In this document: piece by piece, positions 1 to 13,800 of the stretch
How the letters are laid out: the number at the start of each line of letters is the position of its first letter
Numbering within the stretch: position 1 is the stretch's first letter
Source of the DNA: Balanoglossus misakiensis
Taxonomy: Eukaryota > Hemichordata
Assembly: GCA_040954595.2 (NCBI GenBank)
Contig: CM082576.2
Coordinates: 9,982,001-10,046,000, forward strand
Length of the DNA stretch: 64,000 nt
Direction of reading: 5' to 3'
Program-made: the position numbers and the translations under genes
Notes under the pieces: generated by a model
Databases searched by the model: none
Seen by the model: only the letters and a program-made list of their open reading frames with translations
What the model was told of the DNA's origin: nothing

Positions 1-288
1 TGTTTTGTACAGAGAAGCAGCTGCTTAACTTTATATTTTTGCTGCAGAGAAAGAAACAGCATTTACTTTTAGAAAGAAGCCAGTGATTATCAGTGTCTTT
101 AAAATTTAGAAAGCTATAGGAACCCAGCTAGCTCTATGTTGCAGGTAGAAGTCGACATGAGAACTGGCTATATATTAGCATGCTGTTTGGAGTAGAACAA
201 GAAATCGCATTTATACACAGAACGCATATATAGCCGAAAATATCAGCTAAATGTCCCTTTAAATATATCTAGTGATGGGGTTACTCAC
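1..288 (-). other. PRKD intron 10 (part)
   Basis: Begins at the GTGAGT donor read on the minus strand and runs off the left edge. It is AT-rich. The only notable piece is TGTCCCTTTAA at 252-262, which resembles the ends of the inverted-repeat element at 29747-29926. Confidence 0.6.
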
Positions 289-2124
289 TGTGTCCAGTGT
301 GCGTACTTCCACCTCCAGCAGGGGTCATGCTGCTTCCACCAGCGCTGGCCTCGCTCGGCTGCGGAGTGACGGGCATCAACGCGGCGCGGATGGCCTTCTC
401 CCAGCCGCGGGCCAAGTGCACGCCCACCCCTCGGTCCGGTTCTTCAGACTCCTCGGTTTCCGAATCGTGGCTGGTCTGCTTGTGGACAGCTTTCTCCCCA
501 ACCATGTAGGTGACTTTGGCAGTGATGATTGTGAAGCAGTGTGGCGACATGCAGGGCTCCGGCACTTGCACATGATCCCCGGCCGGTTCAACCGACAGAA
601 TTTCAGACAGAGGAACTTCCTGCACGCAAAAAGACATTCAAATATTGATCCACCTTCCCAGTTTAGATGCACCGTGCATGTACCTATTTTCCTGCTACAT
701 CATGGACTCTCATAAACTCTCTTTATGGCTTACTGTACAGACAGGCTTACTGTACAGACACTGTTCTTACTGTTCTGTCTATCTTTCTGAACAAGTCAAG
801 ATTGTACATTAAAATCAACATATACCACACTAACACGAACGGGATTAATTTTTATTCAAAGTCTGAAAAACTGTCACACTCTTAAACTCTCTCTCTCTCT
901 CTCTATTTGAACTTTGACCTACCTTGTAGTATTTGGTTCCTGTGTCACTCTGAAATAACGTCACACATTTTGTATCCAGCCTCCAGTAATGTCTCTTCCT
1001 CTGTGAACATACAAAAACAAGGGTTTCTCAGAAAGACTTTCTGTACCAAGTAAGAACAAAGCACATGACCTAAATGCTGGACTTTCTCTACATGCCTAGA
1101 TGTATATGTTATGTTCTTCTTGTAACATTTCAGTAGAGAAAGTTTCTGGAATAACTTCAATCGCATCAAGCTAAAATTAAGCAAGCCAGGCCCACCAAGA
1201 TTTAATCAGACAGTTCATATGTACCAAGGCCGACTTCAATCTGATCAGCCGGTCTTGAGATACTGTGCCAATAGACAGACAGACATACAGACTGACACAC
1301 ACTGACATTGCTAAAACACAGATAATGTCACTGTCCCCACAGCAGAGGACTTTCACTTCTGGAAAGCACATTTACCTGTCCCAGCAGACAGGCTTTAAAT
1401 ATTCAATATGTGATTATACTGCAACATCTCTGTTTGACAGTTGCACATTATTAGACAATTTGAAAGCCTTACAGTTGGAAAAAATATCAATCACGATGCA
1501 TTATCTTGTTTACGCAGTCATGATTGATTAACCAGCCCGTCTAAATTGCATGTAAACAGATGTGTTTCAACAGTGCTTTGTTACACCTGAACAGAGTGTG
1601 ATTATCATGGCCTCTTCTCAGAAATGTATTGTAGATTATAGTAATTCCCTCATCACTCACAAGAGGCCAACTACAGACAAGCAGACCAGTCATTCCCAAA
1701 TGATTGACCTCATGATTACAAACTGAAAGCGCATGCCATCTGTTGTCCAAAAGTCAGACTCACCTTGACCTTGACCTTAATCAGTGAGGCCTTCCCTATA
1801 TTTCCTCTAACCATGCCTAGCAGTGTCCAGGGCAATATTAGGTGACGTAATGTCGGTCAAGAGGCAAGTGCAGCTGAATGTTTCAGTGCGGGGAGTTGCA
1901 TGGTTGGTTGATCGATTGATTGATCGATTGATTGATTGACTGATTGAATAACTGACTGACTGAATGGTTAATCAACTGATTGATTAACTGATTGAATGGT
2001 TGGTTGGTCAATTGATCGATTGATTGGTCGGTTGGTTGATTGATCGATCGATTGATTTATTGACTGACTGACTGACTGACTGGTTGGTTGGTTGATCAAC
2101 TGATTGATTGATTAATTGGTCAAC

Positions 2125-2162
<38 letters not shown>

Positions 2163-2470
2163 GTTGGTTGGTTGGTTGGTTGATCAACTGACTGACTGAT
2201 AGGTTGGTTGGTTGGTTGATTTATTGATTGATCGATTGAATAGATACCCTCGCAATGCCACTTTGTTTGATGGGTTGGTCCAACACAAAAGCAACAATAT
2301 TCCGAAGTTTGCAACAACAAAAAAAAAAAAATGAAAGGCAACTCACCATACTATCTTTGTTTGTGTAGTGAACAAGCCAGCCCTCTTTGATAACCTGTGA
2401 ACCTCGTCTCTTGGTGTGCTTGACGGACTGTACAATTCTCATCAACGGGATCTGGTTGCTAGTTGTCGGA
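289..2470 (-). CDS. PRKD: PRKD exons 8-10: PH domain and start of the linker to the kinase
   Basis: Exons are 2347-2470, 923-1000 and 289-619. The PH domain starts at the family motif [15 protein letters not shown]. It continues through [12 protein letters not shown], the exon-9 core [17 protein letters not shown], and ends in the C-terminal helix [16 protein letters not shown]. Tyr451 in VTYMVGE aligns with the Abl-phosphorylated PH tyrosine known in vertebrate PKD1 (Tyr463). Inside the domain, residues 461-477 are unusually acidic ([13 protein letters not shown]), where vertebrate PKDs have a different loop. Exon 10 ends at a GTGAGT donor (283-288), so the coding sequence continues leftward out of the window. 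Confidence 0.92.
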
Positions 2471-5400
2471 CTGAAATTAATAAAAGATCAATATGCAGAA
2501 TGAATCAAAACTGTACACCAATCAAAAGTGTATCAGGGATTTAATTAGTTAAAAATAAATACCCACGATGTGCCTCACTTTCATTTGCAGTTTTTGCAAC
2601 AAGACTGATCACAATTTTTCATTTTCAGAAAAAAAGATACTGTTGTATTGTAAACAATTTTGCCAGTTATGTCTACATTTACAGAAATTTGATTTTATAA
2701 TATAAGTTAGACTTCAAGAAATTTCTTCTTGGCATATTTTGTCAAAAATTACAGTCAACTGAAACATGGCACTTTTCACAGAAACAGAAAATTGTGGCTA
2801 CACAGCTACAAGGATGAATTAAAACAGTCATCATTTTTTTTTTTCAATAGTGCCAGTGGCGAAGGCTATTCCCATGGGGGCAAATAGCATTTCTCCGGCA
2901 CTTTCAAGGATTTTCCCCAAAAGTGGTTTCAAATTCTATGATTTTCCCGGGGAGCATAGAAACCAAGTGCATAACAACAGGTAATTAAAGTAAAGCGCAT
3001 CAAAACCTGACCTTCTCAGGCTTTTGTTACCTTAATCGGTTGCCACGAGACAATTCGTCTTCCGGTCCCGTCTCCTGCTCAAGACTCGAACCTTCCCCGC
3101 CGTTGTCCAACAAACCCCGTCGGCAATTCAACTCATTCTCTTGATCGTTATCGTTGTCGTTCTCATCACTCTCGTCCAACACATCTGTGGAGTCGTTCTC
3201 TACCAGGTTCTCTGTGATTTGGCCTGTGGAGAAAGAGTTGTAGTGTATCATCATCATCACTCACAATCTCTGCTATTTTTACCATCAGTCACAGTCTTTC
3301 TCTTACCCCTGATACACATTCCCCTCTGTACAGTACATCCACATGTGCATGTTGAGGGGGAAATTTCAACTCTACAGGGAAGAGTTCACACAACGTCTAA
3401 CTTACGCTGTGCCAACCGTACACTTTTAATACTATTTGAAGTCCATTGACAAAGCTTTGAATGAGCTTTTTGTATATTCAGTATGGAGGGGGGAAAAATT
3501 GCCTGGAGCTTGGTCTGTCTGCTGTGTTTTGTGTTAAATGTATCAACGGCACACTTGCTGTCATTTTCGATAATATTTCAAAATTTTTCCTGTGTACAGG
3601 TTTTATTTCACCCATTCTGCTCCCTGACACATTAAAACTCCCCGATTACGCAACACATTGGCCCATCTTTTTGTTACTACAGAAGGGCACATTCAAAACT
3701 GTAATTTATGGAATCGCCTATTTAGAGGCAAGGATTAGGACAGTATTTTTTTTAACATCAATTTCTGTGGTTGGTGAATTGATAAGGCAGCTTTCCAATT
3801 CTGAAATTTATATTTTTCTCTTTTCTTTCTACCATAAACTTTATATTCGTGGATGAGCTCATGTATTCTAAAGTTTTCTGAAACTGATGGCAGGTTTCAT
3901 ATTTGATATGAACACAATTTTGCACCACCTACATTGTGTCGCACTTGTGGAATAATTGCCTCATATGTCATTTTTTTATTGCTTCAATTTCAAAAGCCTC
4001 ACTCAAACAACACAATTTACAGTGATATCTAATTTTATAAGGCCGACCGGGTACAGGTATATATATTAACTGTACACATAATAGAATATATTTGTTAATC
4101 AAAATAAGAGTAATTGTGATCGTATGTTCAGTAACTAATCCCCCCCCCCCAACTCATGTACTGAGAATGAACCATCTATCAAAGGACACAAAATTACCTT
4201 CTTGCAATGGAACTTCACCTAAGCAGTCCTTTGCCACCTTGTCTGCACACTTCTTATGGCAGTTGAACTTGCAATCTGCAAACCAAAAAAAATTATGTCA
4301 CCACTTTTAACCTTTTCACCGTCATAGTCAACTTGTCGTCACCTTTCAAAAAATAAACCTGCGTAACTTTTTCAACACTTGTTCTCTAATTTTGATTACA
4401 ACCTGAAGATAATGGAAAATTATGACCATTTGGTCTAAAATTAAGGGAGGGGGAGCAATTAGAGAAAAAATGAGAAAATGTTGAAATTGTGCACCTCATT
4501 TTGACCAAAAAATGTGGCATTCAACAAGTTGACAATGAAGAAATGGCTCCAATAAATATCATTTTTGTATCTATAACCCTACAGCTAATTTAACGAGTTT
4601 ATGAAGTGGAGAGTAATCAAACTTTTGCTCTTTTTTCAAAGGCTGATAACCGGTCACTGTTTGCTCTGTCTTTCATTTTTAATGACTATAAGTGAAGGGT
4701 GTTTATTCTTTTATTCTTTATGCACACAGGGTGCCTGAGGCGCCACTGCAGAAGTAACATCTGCTTCACACAAATCATTACGACAGATACAGCTCTGCTG
4801 AAGACATGAGGTCAACAGAATCTATGTCACCACAATAGGGGGGTCATTTGGTTGTCACAAACACAAATTCAATAATGCAAGGGGGGAACTATTGACCAGA
4901 TATCAACAGACGGCAAAGCGGGGACTTGACTGTCTGGGGACAAGAAAGGTTCTGAAACAGACGGCAGAAAAAAGAACTGCAGTTTCACCGAGAATTGTTG
5001 AAAGTTGCAGGTAAAGGGGACACATGGGAAAAGTTCATAGTGAGTGGGTGGAATGACCGGCTACTGAACCCTGGTTCACCTCTGGTGTCCCGTACGAGCT
5101 GATGTTATTACATGTACTACAACCAACAGGCAAATTCTGCACTGATTTATCGATAACAGGTTTCCAAGTTCACATGTTCATACCGACTTTCCAGTTATTT
5201 ACTATATTCTGGTTATTCTGGGGACATATATTTTGCCGGAGTTCAACAAACAACACAAACTGTGAAGAACTTGGGCTTCTTACACGCACTGTGTGTGCAC
5301 GCACACCCACACCCACCTTTGCACTGCAGTCCTTGTCGGAACAGACCACGGAGGAGTTTCTTGCAAAGCTGGCAGATTGTTGGCTTTGTGTACGAATGAA

Positions 5401-7768
5401 TTGCAAAAGTGTGCGGAACTTTGATGCGACTGGCCACTGCTTTCTCCACCCAGATGGGTCGCCCACTCCAAGAGGTGGACCGCTTGTCACGTGATAGGCT
5501 ATCAGACTTTAAGTGATTCTGTAGGGAGAGAAGGGAATCATTTAGGAAATGTGTTATGATTAATCACATGCAGAGTGATCATAAAATAATAAATTTGTTA
5601 ATTTAAATACTGACAATTGTGCAAATTTTGTCTCGGGGGGGGGGGGGGGGTTCATTGACTTTTTATGTACCATCGACGGCATCACTACTTTGCTACTTTG
5701 CAATGGTACATGTAAGTTGGCAAGGCCGGTCATCTTGTTCAAATGCGCGGATTGGGTAGATCTCTGATACATATTAAAACTCCGAATAGCACACATGTGT
5801 TACACAAGCTTTAGCTTAGTGCCTTTTACCTTTACATAATAAAACACACAGCTACATTGCATATGTCAGAGTCAATACTTCATCAAGTGACTTTAGATAT
5901 CCAAGCTGTCACATTACAAATGTCATAATGAGTTTTCCTATATTATACAATCCTCTATTACTTGTCAGGTGAACAATGCAGGAATTATGTTAAATCTTAC
6001 AATAATTCGAGGGGCGCTAATTTTGGCCAAGTTTCACACTAAACATTCAAGTTGACTTCTTCCATGCGGACACAATATAAGAAACATCCTGGTAAAAAAA
6101 AATTAACCAATTATCAAAAAATCTCTTTTAAAAAAATGTTGACATTTTCACGCAGCAGTCATCGTCCCTTTGTTAAATGCTCTCGGTTCAGCCTACACCT
6201 TCTCTAAATTGCAGACTTTAGTTAGTTTGTGGTGTACTTAGAGATTGTTTCATGCGTTCATCCATGCACATCAGTCTGTACACAGCTCACAGAGCTCAAA
6301 CCTGACTGTAGGTGGCACTATTCACTGACATGGTATATTCTGACTGGGGATTTGAAAGCAGTCTGAATCTAAATGCACAACCAAACTTCAGTGACCTGCA
6401 CGAAAAACTTCAGGGTTCATTTCAGAGTTCAATGATATTGAACACTGGCTCGATTAAACAGACTGCAGTTGGCACTTTTTATGGATGCAGTCAATTCTGA
6501 GCAGGGGATTGAGTGCAGTGTTGAAGACGAGCAGCCAGTGTGCAGTGCAGCTGATGGCTGTAGCAGTAAATGATGTAGAAAGGAGAAATAACATTGAGTC
6601 TGGAGCAAAAGTTGTGCCCCCCCCCCAAGTCAAAGTGTAAAGGCCTCAGTTTCATTCTTTCTGCTGAAAATGGTTATTTTGTCAAATACCCCCCTCTCTC
6701 TCTCACACACATACAATGTACATGTTGACAATTGACAAGCAGAAAAACTGGATGTGTTGGGATACCATAGGAAGGAAAGCAAGAAACTGGGGTTGACACA
6801 CAGAACAAAAAATACTGAAAAACAATTATTCACAAGCACTTGTTTACCTCTTCAAAGACATGGCTGGTGTCAATGGGCCAGGGTAAAGTACTAGAGGTAA
6901 ATGCTGTTGAGGATCTTCGTCTCCTGGCAAAACTACAATTATTAGGAATCTTGTACGCACACCTTTTATGGAAGTTACCACCACAGCCTGTAAAGTTTGC
7001 AAAAATGGGAGTTGTTAGACGTATCCATTCAGTGATGTTCTATATCCAAGGTGTATACGTTAAATTCTAATTTACATATGCATGCCTTGATACATATATG
7101 GTCAAAAGGGCATCTGAGTTTTCGAATGACCGTGTGAGGGCGCACTTTATTTTGTGGGTGTGCCACCCACTGAAAATCTGTGATTTGCTAGTATACATGT
7201 ACATGTATTTGAATTTTCCATGGGGAGATGGGAGAAGCACTTAATGCAGAAGGGAGAAAACTTACCGTCACATTTCAGACCTTGCCTCACAAGGCCAAAG
7301 AGCATTTCTCCACAGAAATCACAAAATGTTGGTGATTTGTAGGAATGTACAAATAAAGTATGAGGTCTGATATGTGTGTCTTCTATGTTGACGGAAGCTG
7401 TGGACGCAAGAGTATATAAAAAAAGTGCTGAGTACGAAACGATACACGGCTTAAACAACCAAGGCTCTTCCTAGTCCTTCTGCCAGACATCGCTGGTCTG
7501 CAAAATTTTACACTAGTAATAAAGTGGCTAATCTTACCTGAGAGCACCACTTCAATAAGACAACCTTCAGTCACATCACTTGGCATAGTAACTAGCTTTA
7601 AGACATTACTGGCAGTCACATCATGACGGAATAGTAGAATCTTCTCGTTGATATTATAAAATCCACTCTCAGGGTACTGTGGATCAAAGGAAAGAGATAA
7701 ATTAGCATCAGTGACAATTTGTTCACAGTAAAAATACAGTTATATTATGATGAGTATGTATGTATGTA

Positions 7769-7805
<37 letters not shown>

Positions 7806-10800
7806 ATGTATGTATGTATGTATCTGCTAGTCTCCAGAGCAATTAAACTTCTCTGCTCAATCACTTGTAACATCGCACCTCACAACAGAATGTCATATCA
7901 ACTTTTGCTGACCAGTGGGGGTTGCATATGGAGAGGTCAAATGCAGGTACCAAACAAAAGCAAGCAGGCGGACGCAAGGTCACACTGTCCACCATGAAAG
8001 TGACCAATTACTACTAGAATCACCAGGCCGTTGACATGGGAATATCTCATTAACAACCTCGCCTAATTAGTCCCAGAGAGACTTAAAAAATTACATGTAC
8101 GGATGGAGAGGATACAGTGGTAATGAAGGAAAGAAACACCACAATGTAGGATCAGTTGCAGACTGAATATCCACGGGTGAAACCTGAGAGGGTTTTATTC
8201 ATCAACATTGTACTGAGACACGTTATTCAAAATAAGGAATTTAATTATCTAAAATTTTAATTATGAGTTTGTATAAGATATAAAGGCAGAGGAAGCATCA
8301 CATGGTCCCACATTTGGAGCTCACATTTCAACATGATTCCCTCCAATGTTTTCTGAATTAATAATCCAGCGGGGACTATGTCATTGACAATAACTGATGT
8401 GTTTTGTATTTTGCAGACAGTCACATATACATGTATAAAGCAGTCTGAATGTGTTTGCATGGTGATATTTGCATGCTAGGGAATCAATTTGCTATTACAA
8501 ATGTATGGATCGTATCTATTTCTTGTTAGTTTGAATGCAGGCCAGCAGGTCCAAATGTGGCCAGTGGTGGTGCTATCTATAGCAATCGACCACAAATGAT
8601 GGCAGATGATCACCTACGCGAGAACAACATGCCTACTGAACAGCTGTTTGCTGAAAAGACCCAAGATTTTGACATTTTGCAATTTCATGAATTGCTGACT
8701 GATGCCAACAGACATTCAGCCTACATGTACATGAATGTGCTCTGTGTCGCTTAGATGGTGTTGAATCATGTCTCCCCCAGTTTGATAGACAAACTACACT
8801 GCTAGCATGTATCTCTGTGAGTGCCTGGCATTAGGCATGCCTCCACTGATACAATCCAGAATGCAGATAGATATGACCAGGCAGCTACGATGCCTTACAT
8901 ACATAAACTCCACCATCTTGACATATATGGTCTCTTTAAGGCAGTTTAATGTCCTGAGATATCGCATCACAACTGAAAACACCATGCCAGAGACCCATCC
9001 ATGTGCCAAGCTTGTGCTATGTGATATATACAACTTTGACCTTGTTTGACCTTGAATTTAAGTCAATGTCACTGAAAGCTCCCACACTGTCAGTAGTAGC
9101 GGCTTTTCAACAAGTCCAACATTCTAATGCCGCACATTCACAAGTAAATCATTCCATGGACAACTGACGTGCTATCCTGGTGGATATTTATACATGACGG
9201 TGCAAAAAACTGAAAATGAAATACACATTGGAGAGTTTGACAAAATGCATTAGAACGTACTGCATTAATGATCACAACTGTGCACTTTCACGGTGGCACA
9301 TCAAAAATGCACTTCAATTTTCTTAATTAAATAACAATCGATAGGTAATGTAGTTAGCTTTCCAAGGAGACAGAGGGTTGAAAAAAAAGTAGGTTGGTTA
9401 TATAATTTCCAAGAAGAACTGGGGAGAAAATGACACAATGCAGGGCAGGTACAAGATACATATAGGTTTTTTATAAGCTAGCAGTTAAGTTGTGGCTCCC
9501 ATCACAGACTGCTGTGCCACAACCTGACCACACCAGATACCAGATCAAGAGACCATCCAGACTCGCAGACCGTCCAGGCTATCCACCAAACCATCAATTA
9601 ACGTTTCGGTCACAGATGGTTTTTCTTCTTTTTTTGCACATAGACACGCTGCAACAGGCTAGTGTCATGCCGATTATGAATGTGGTCAAATATATCCTAC
9701 AGTAACGGGGAACCATGAAATCAATTTACAATGTGGGGCAGTGTCCCCCCCATATTTTGATGGAACTCTCTTGTGTAATGTATTAGACAAATTGATTGAT
9801 TGGATGGAAGGTGGCCGCCACTTGTTCTGCGATCATGCCCAGACATTGCTCAAACAAGTTGTCGGGGATATTGAGAACAGCATTAATGGAAATAAAAATG
9901 GCAACACTTTTGAGTTTTGACGTAGCATCCTAAAAAACTGCCCGACCGGTTGCCAGGCGAAGAGTGGGATTCTAGATTACCCTCAGCTAGATAAAAGCAA
10001 TTTCCAGAATATAGCTGCAAGCAGCGATGACGGGCCCAAGCTTAAGCCGAAGGTCAAAGGTCATAAGTGGTCACCCAAAATTTGGGCAAGAAATTTTGAC
10101 CCCATACTGGTCCGTGTCCCACAAGAACAAAATCTCTAGCCCTATTGGTTCGCCTACAATTATGTATGTGCATTATTAATGAGGTAAAGTGTAAGGCTCC
10201 ATCAGGAGTTCCATCCCTCCAAATGCCACGGCTGTAGCTGCTGTGCATGCCGAGATATGGTAAAGTAGGTCAAAGGTCACCTGAGGTCACCCAAAATTTG
10301 GGCAAGAAATTTTGACCCCATACTGGTTCATGTTCAGCAAAAATCAAACCTCTAGTCCTATTGGTTGGCCTGGAATTAGGTATGCACATAATTAATGAGA
10401 TAAGCAGGTGTCACAGGTGACCCTCAATTTTGGCTTTTAAATTTTAGTCCCAACCCTCCAAACGCCAAGTCTGTACCTGCTCAGGATGCCGAGATATAGG
10501 AAAGTAGGTCAAAGGTCACCTGAGGTCACCCAAAATTTGGGCAATTTTTTTTACCCTATACTGGTCCATGTCCCACAAGCACAAAACCTCTAGCCCTATT
10601 AGTTAGCCCAGAATTAGGTATGCACATAATTAATGAGTTAAGCAGGTGTTACAGGTGAGCCCAAAATTTTGCCTTTTATTTTGGTCCCATTTTGCTCACG
10701 GGCCAATAGAGAGTCACAGTACAGGACCATTGCACAGATGTGGACATAGCATCATAGCTTAACTATAGAAAGTATAGGCCTATGGCTGGGTCCAAAAAAT

Positions 10801-13800
10801 ATGAAATATAATATTTAAAAATCTTCTCCTCAAAATTGACTTGGCCCAGAGCCTTGAAATTTAGCATGTAGGACACTAACCATATGGTCCGCAAAATGAT
10901 TGCACAGAATTTCGATATCTCCATTCATATGCAAATTAGGCCCATTTGAAAACTTTGCCCATATATGGTCATCAGGTCACGTGACTAATTAAACATTCAC
11001 AAGAGTACAACTCATGCTCTCATTGGCCTGCACCATTGTGCCAAGTTTGAGATTTGTAGGTTCAGCCGTTTTCAAGATGTACTTGACGAAAAAAACTACA
11101 CAAGAAAAAGAAGTAGAAGAATATAGCTGCAAGCAGCGATGACGGGCCCAAGCTTAAGCCGAAGGTCAAAGGTCATAAGTGGTCACCCAAAATTTGGGCA
11201 AGAAATTTTGACCCCATACTGGTCCGTGTCCCACAAGAACAAAATCTCTAGCCTATTGGTTCGCCTACAATTATGTATGTGCATAATTAATGAGGTAAAG
11301 TGTAAGGCTCCATCAGGAGTTCCATCCCTCCAAATGCCAAGGCTGTAGCTGCTGTGCATGCCGAGATATGGTAAAGTAGGTCAAAGGTCACCCGAGGTCA
11401 CCCAAAATTTGGGCAAGAAATTTTGACCCCATACTGGTTCATGTTCAGCAAAAACCAAACCTCTAGTCCTATTGGTTGGCCTGGAATTAGGTATGCACAT
11501 AATTAATGAGATAAGCAGGTGTCACAGGTGACCCTCAATTTTGGCTTTTAAATTTTAGTCCCAACCCTCCAAACGCCAAGTCTGTACCTGCTCTGGATGC
11601 CGAGATATAGGAAAGTAGGTCAAAGGTCACCTGAGGTCACCCAAAATTTGGGCAATTTTTTTTACCCTTTACTGGTCCATGTCCCACAAGCACAAAACCT
11701 CTAGCCCTATTAGTTAGCCCAGAATTAGGTATGCACATAATTAATGAGTTAAGCAGGTGTTACAGGTGAGCCCAAAATTTTGCCTTTTATTTTGGTCCCA
11801 TTCTGCTCACGGGCCAATAGAGAGTCACAGTACAGGACCATTGCACAGGTGTGGACATAGCATCATAGCTTAACTATAGAAAGTATAGGCCTATGGCTGG
11901 GTCCAAAAAATATGAAATATAATATTTAAAAATCTTCTTCTCAAAATTGACTTGGCCCAGAGCCTTGAAATTTAGCATGTAGGACACTGACCATATGGTC
12001 CGCAAAATGATTGCACAGAATTTTGATATCATCATTCATATGCAAATTAGGCCCATTTGAAAACTTTGCCCATATATGGTCATCAGGTCATGTGACTAAT
12101 TACACATTCACGAGGGTACTGCACGAGCTCTCATAGACCTGCACCATTGTGCCAAGTTTGAGATTTGTAGGTTCAGCCGTTTTCAAGATCTACCTGAGCA
12201 AAAAAACTACACAAGAAAAAAAAAAAAAAAAATATAGCTGCAAGCAGCAATAGCGGGCCCAAGCCAACATAGCACATAGCACATAGCAACATAGCAATAA
12301 GCATATCTGCTCTGGATGCCAAGATATGGTAAAGTAGGTCAAAGGTCACCTGAGGTCATGCAAAATTTGGGCAAGAAATTTTGACCCTATACTGGTGCAT
12401 GTTCAACAAAAACCAAACCTATAGCCCTATTGGTTAGCCTGGAATTAGGTATGCACATAATTAATGAGGTAGGCAGGTGTCACAGGTGATCCCCAATTTT
12501 GGCTTTTCAATTTCAGTCCCAACCCTCCAAACGGCAAGTCTGTACCTGCTCTGGATGCCAAGATCTGGTAAAGTAGGTCAAAGGTCACCCAAGGTCAAGC
12601 AAAATTTGGGCAAGAAATTTTGAACCTATACTGGTCCATGTTCAACAAAAACCAAACCTATAGCCCTATTGGTTAGCCTGGAATTAGGTATGCACATAAT
12701 TAATGAGATATACAGGTGTCACAGGTGACCCCCATTTTGGCTTTTCAATTTTAGTCCCAACCCTCCAAACGCCAAGTCTGTACCTGCTCTGGATGCCTAT
12801 ATATAGGAAAGTAGGTCAAAGGTCACCTGAGGTCACCCAAAATTTGGGCTAGAAATTTTGACCCTATACTGGTCCATGTTCAACAAAAACCAAACCTATA
12901 GCCCTATTGGTTAGCCTGGAATTAGGTATGCACATGATTAATGAGGTAGGCAGGTGTGACAGGTGACCCCCAATTTTCGCTTTTCTATTTTAGTCCCAAC
13001 CATCCAAATGCCAAGTCTGTACCTGCTCTGGATGCCAAGATCTGGTAAAGTAGGTCAAAGGTCACCTGAGGTCATGCAACATTTGGGCAAGAAATGTTGA
13101 CCCTATACTGGTCCATGTTCAACAAAAACCAAACCTATAGCCCTATTGGTTAGCCCTGAATTAGGTATGCACATAATTAATGAGGTAGACAGGTGTCACA
13201 GGTGACCCCCCAATCTTGGCTTTTCAATTTTAGTCCCAACCCTCCAAACGCCAAGTCTGTACTTGCTCTGGATGCTTAGATATAGGAAAGTAGGTCAAAG
13301 GTCACCTGAGGTCACCCAAAATTTGGGCAAGAAATTTTGACCCCATACTGGTCCATGTCCCACAAGAACGAAACCTCTAGCCCTCTTAGTTAGCCCAGAA
13401 TTAGGTATGCACATAATTAATGAGTTAAGCAGGTGTTACAGGTGAGCCTAAAATTTTGCCTTTTAGTTTGGTGCCATTGTGCTCACTGACCAATATATAG
13501 TCACTGTACAAGACTATTGCACAGACCAGAATTCCACAATAAGACATGGACATAGCTTAACCATAGAGGTATAAGTAAAGGTATAAATTTAATAAAAAAA
13601 TGAATATAAAAAAATCGGTTGATTTTTCATATTATTTTTTTCCGCTTAAAATTATTGACAAATGCTAGGCTAGCTGCACACCGTAGTTGGAGATGATCGG
13701 CCTAACAGATTTTGAGATATGTATGCATATTTATCCAAAATAATATGTTGTCATAGCTTAACTATGTAAAGTATAGGCACATGGCTTGGGCGAAAAATAT

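Larger units (their letters stand above)
2471..6847 (-). other. PRKD introns 7, 6, 5 and 4
   Basis: Introns 2471-3030, 3224-4197, 4276-5316 and 5519-6847 surround exons 7, 6 and 5. They are AT-rich with homopolymer tracts: ten C at 4141-4150, about sixteen G at 5635-5650, and C-rich near 6618-6626. No further exon, RNA gene or recognisable transposon was seen. Confidence 0.6.

Noticed and set aside
2120-2341. Minus-strand ORF of Ile-Asn-Gln/Pro-Thr-Asn repeats
   Set aside because: Translation of the tetranucleotide microsatellite.
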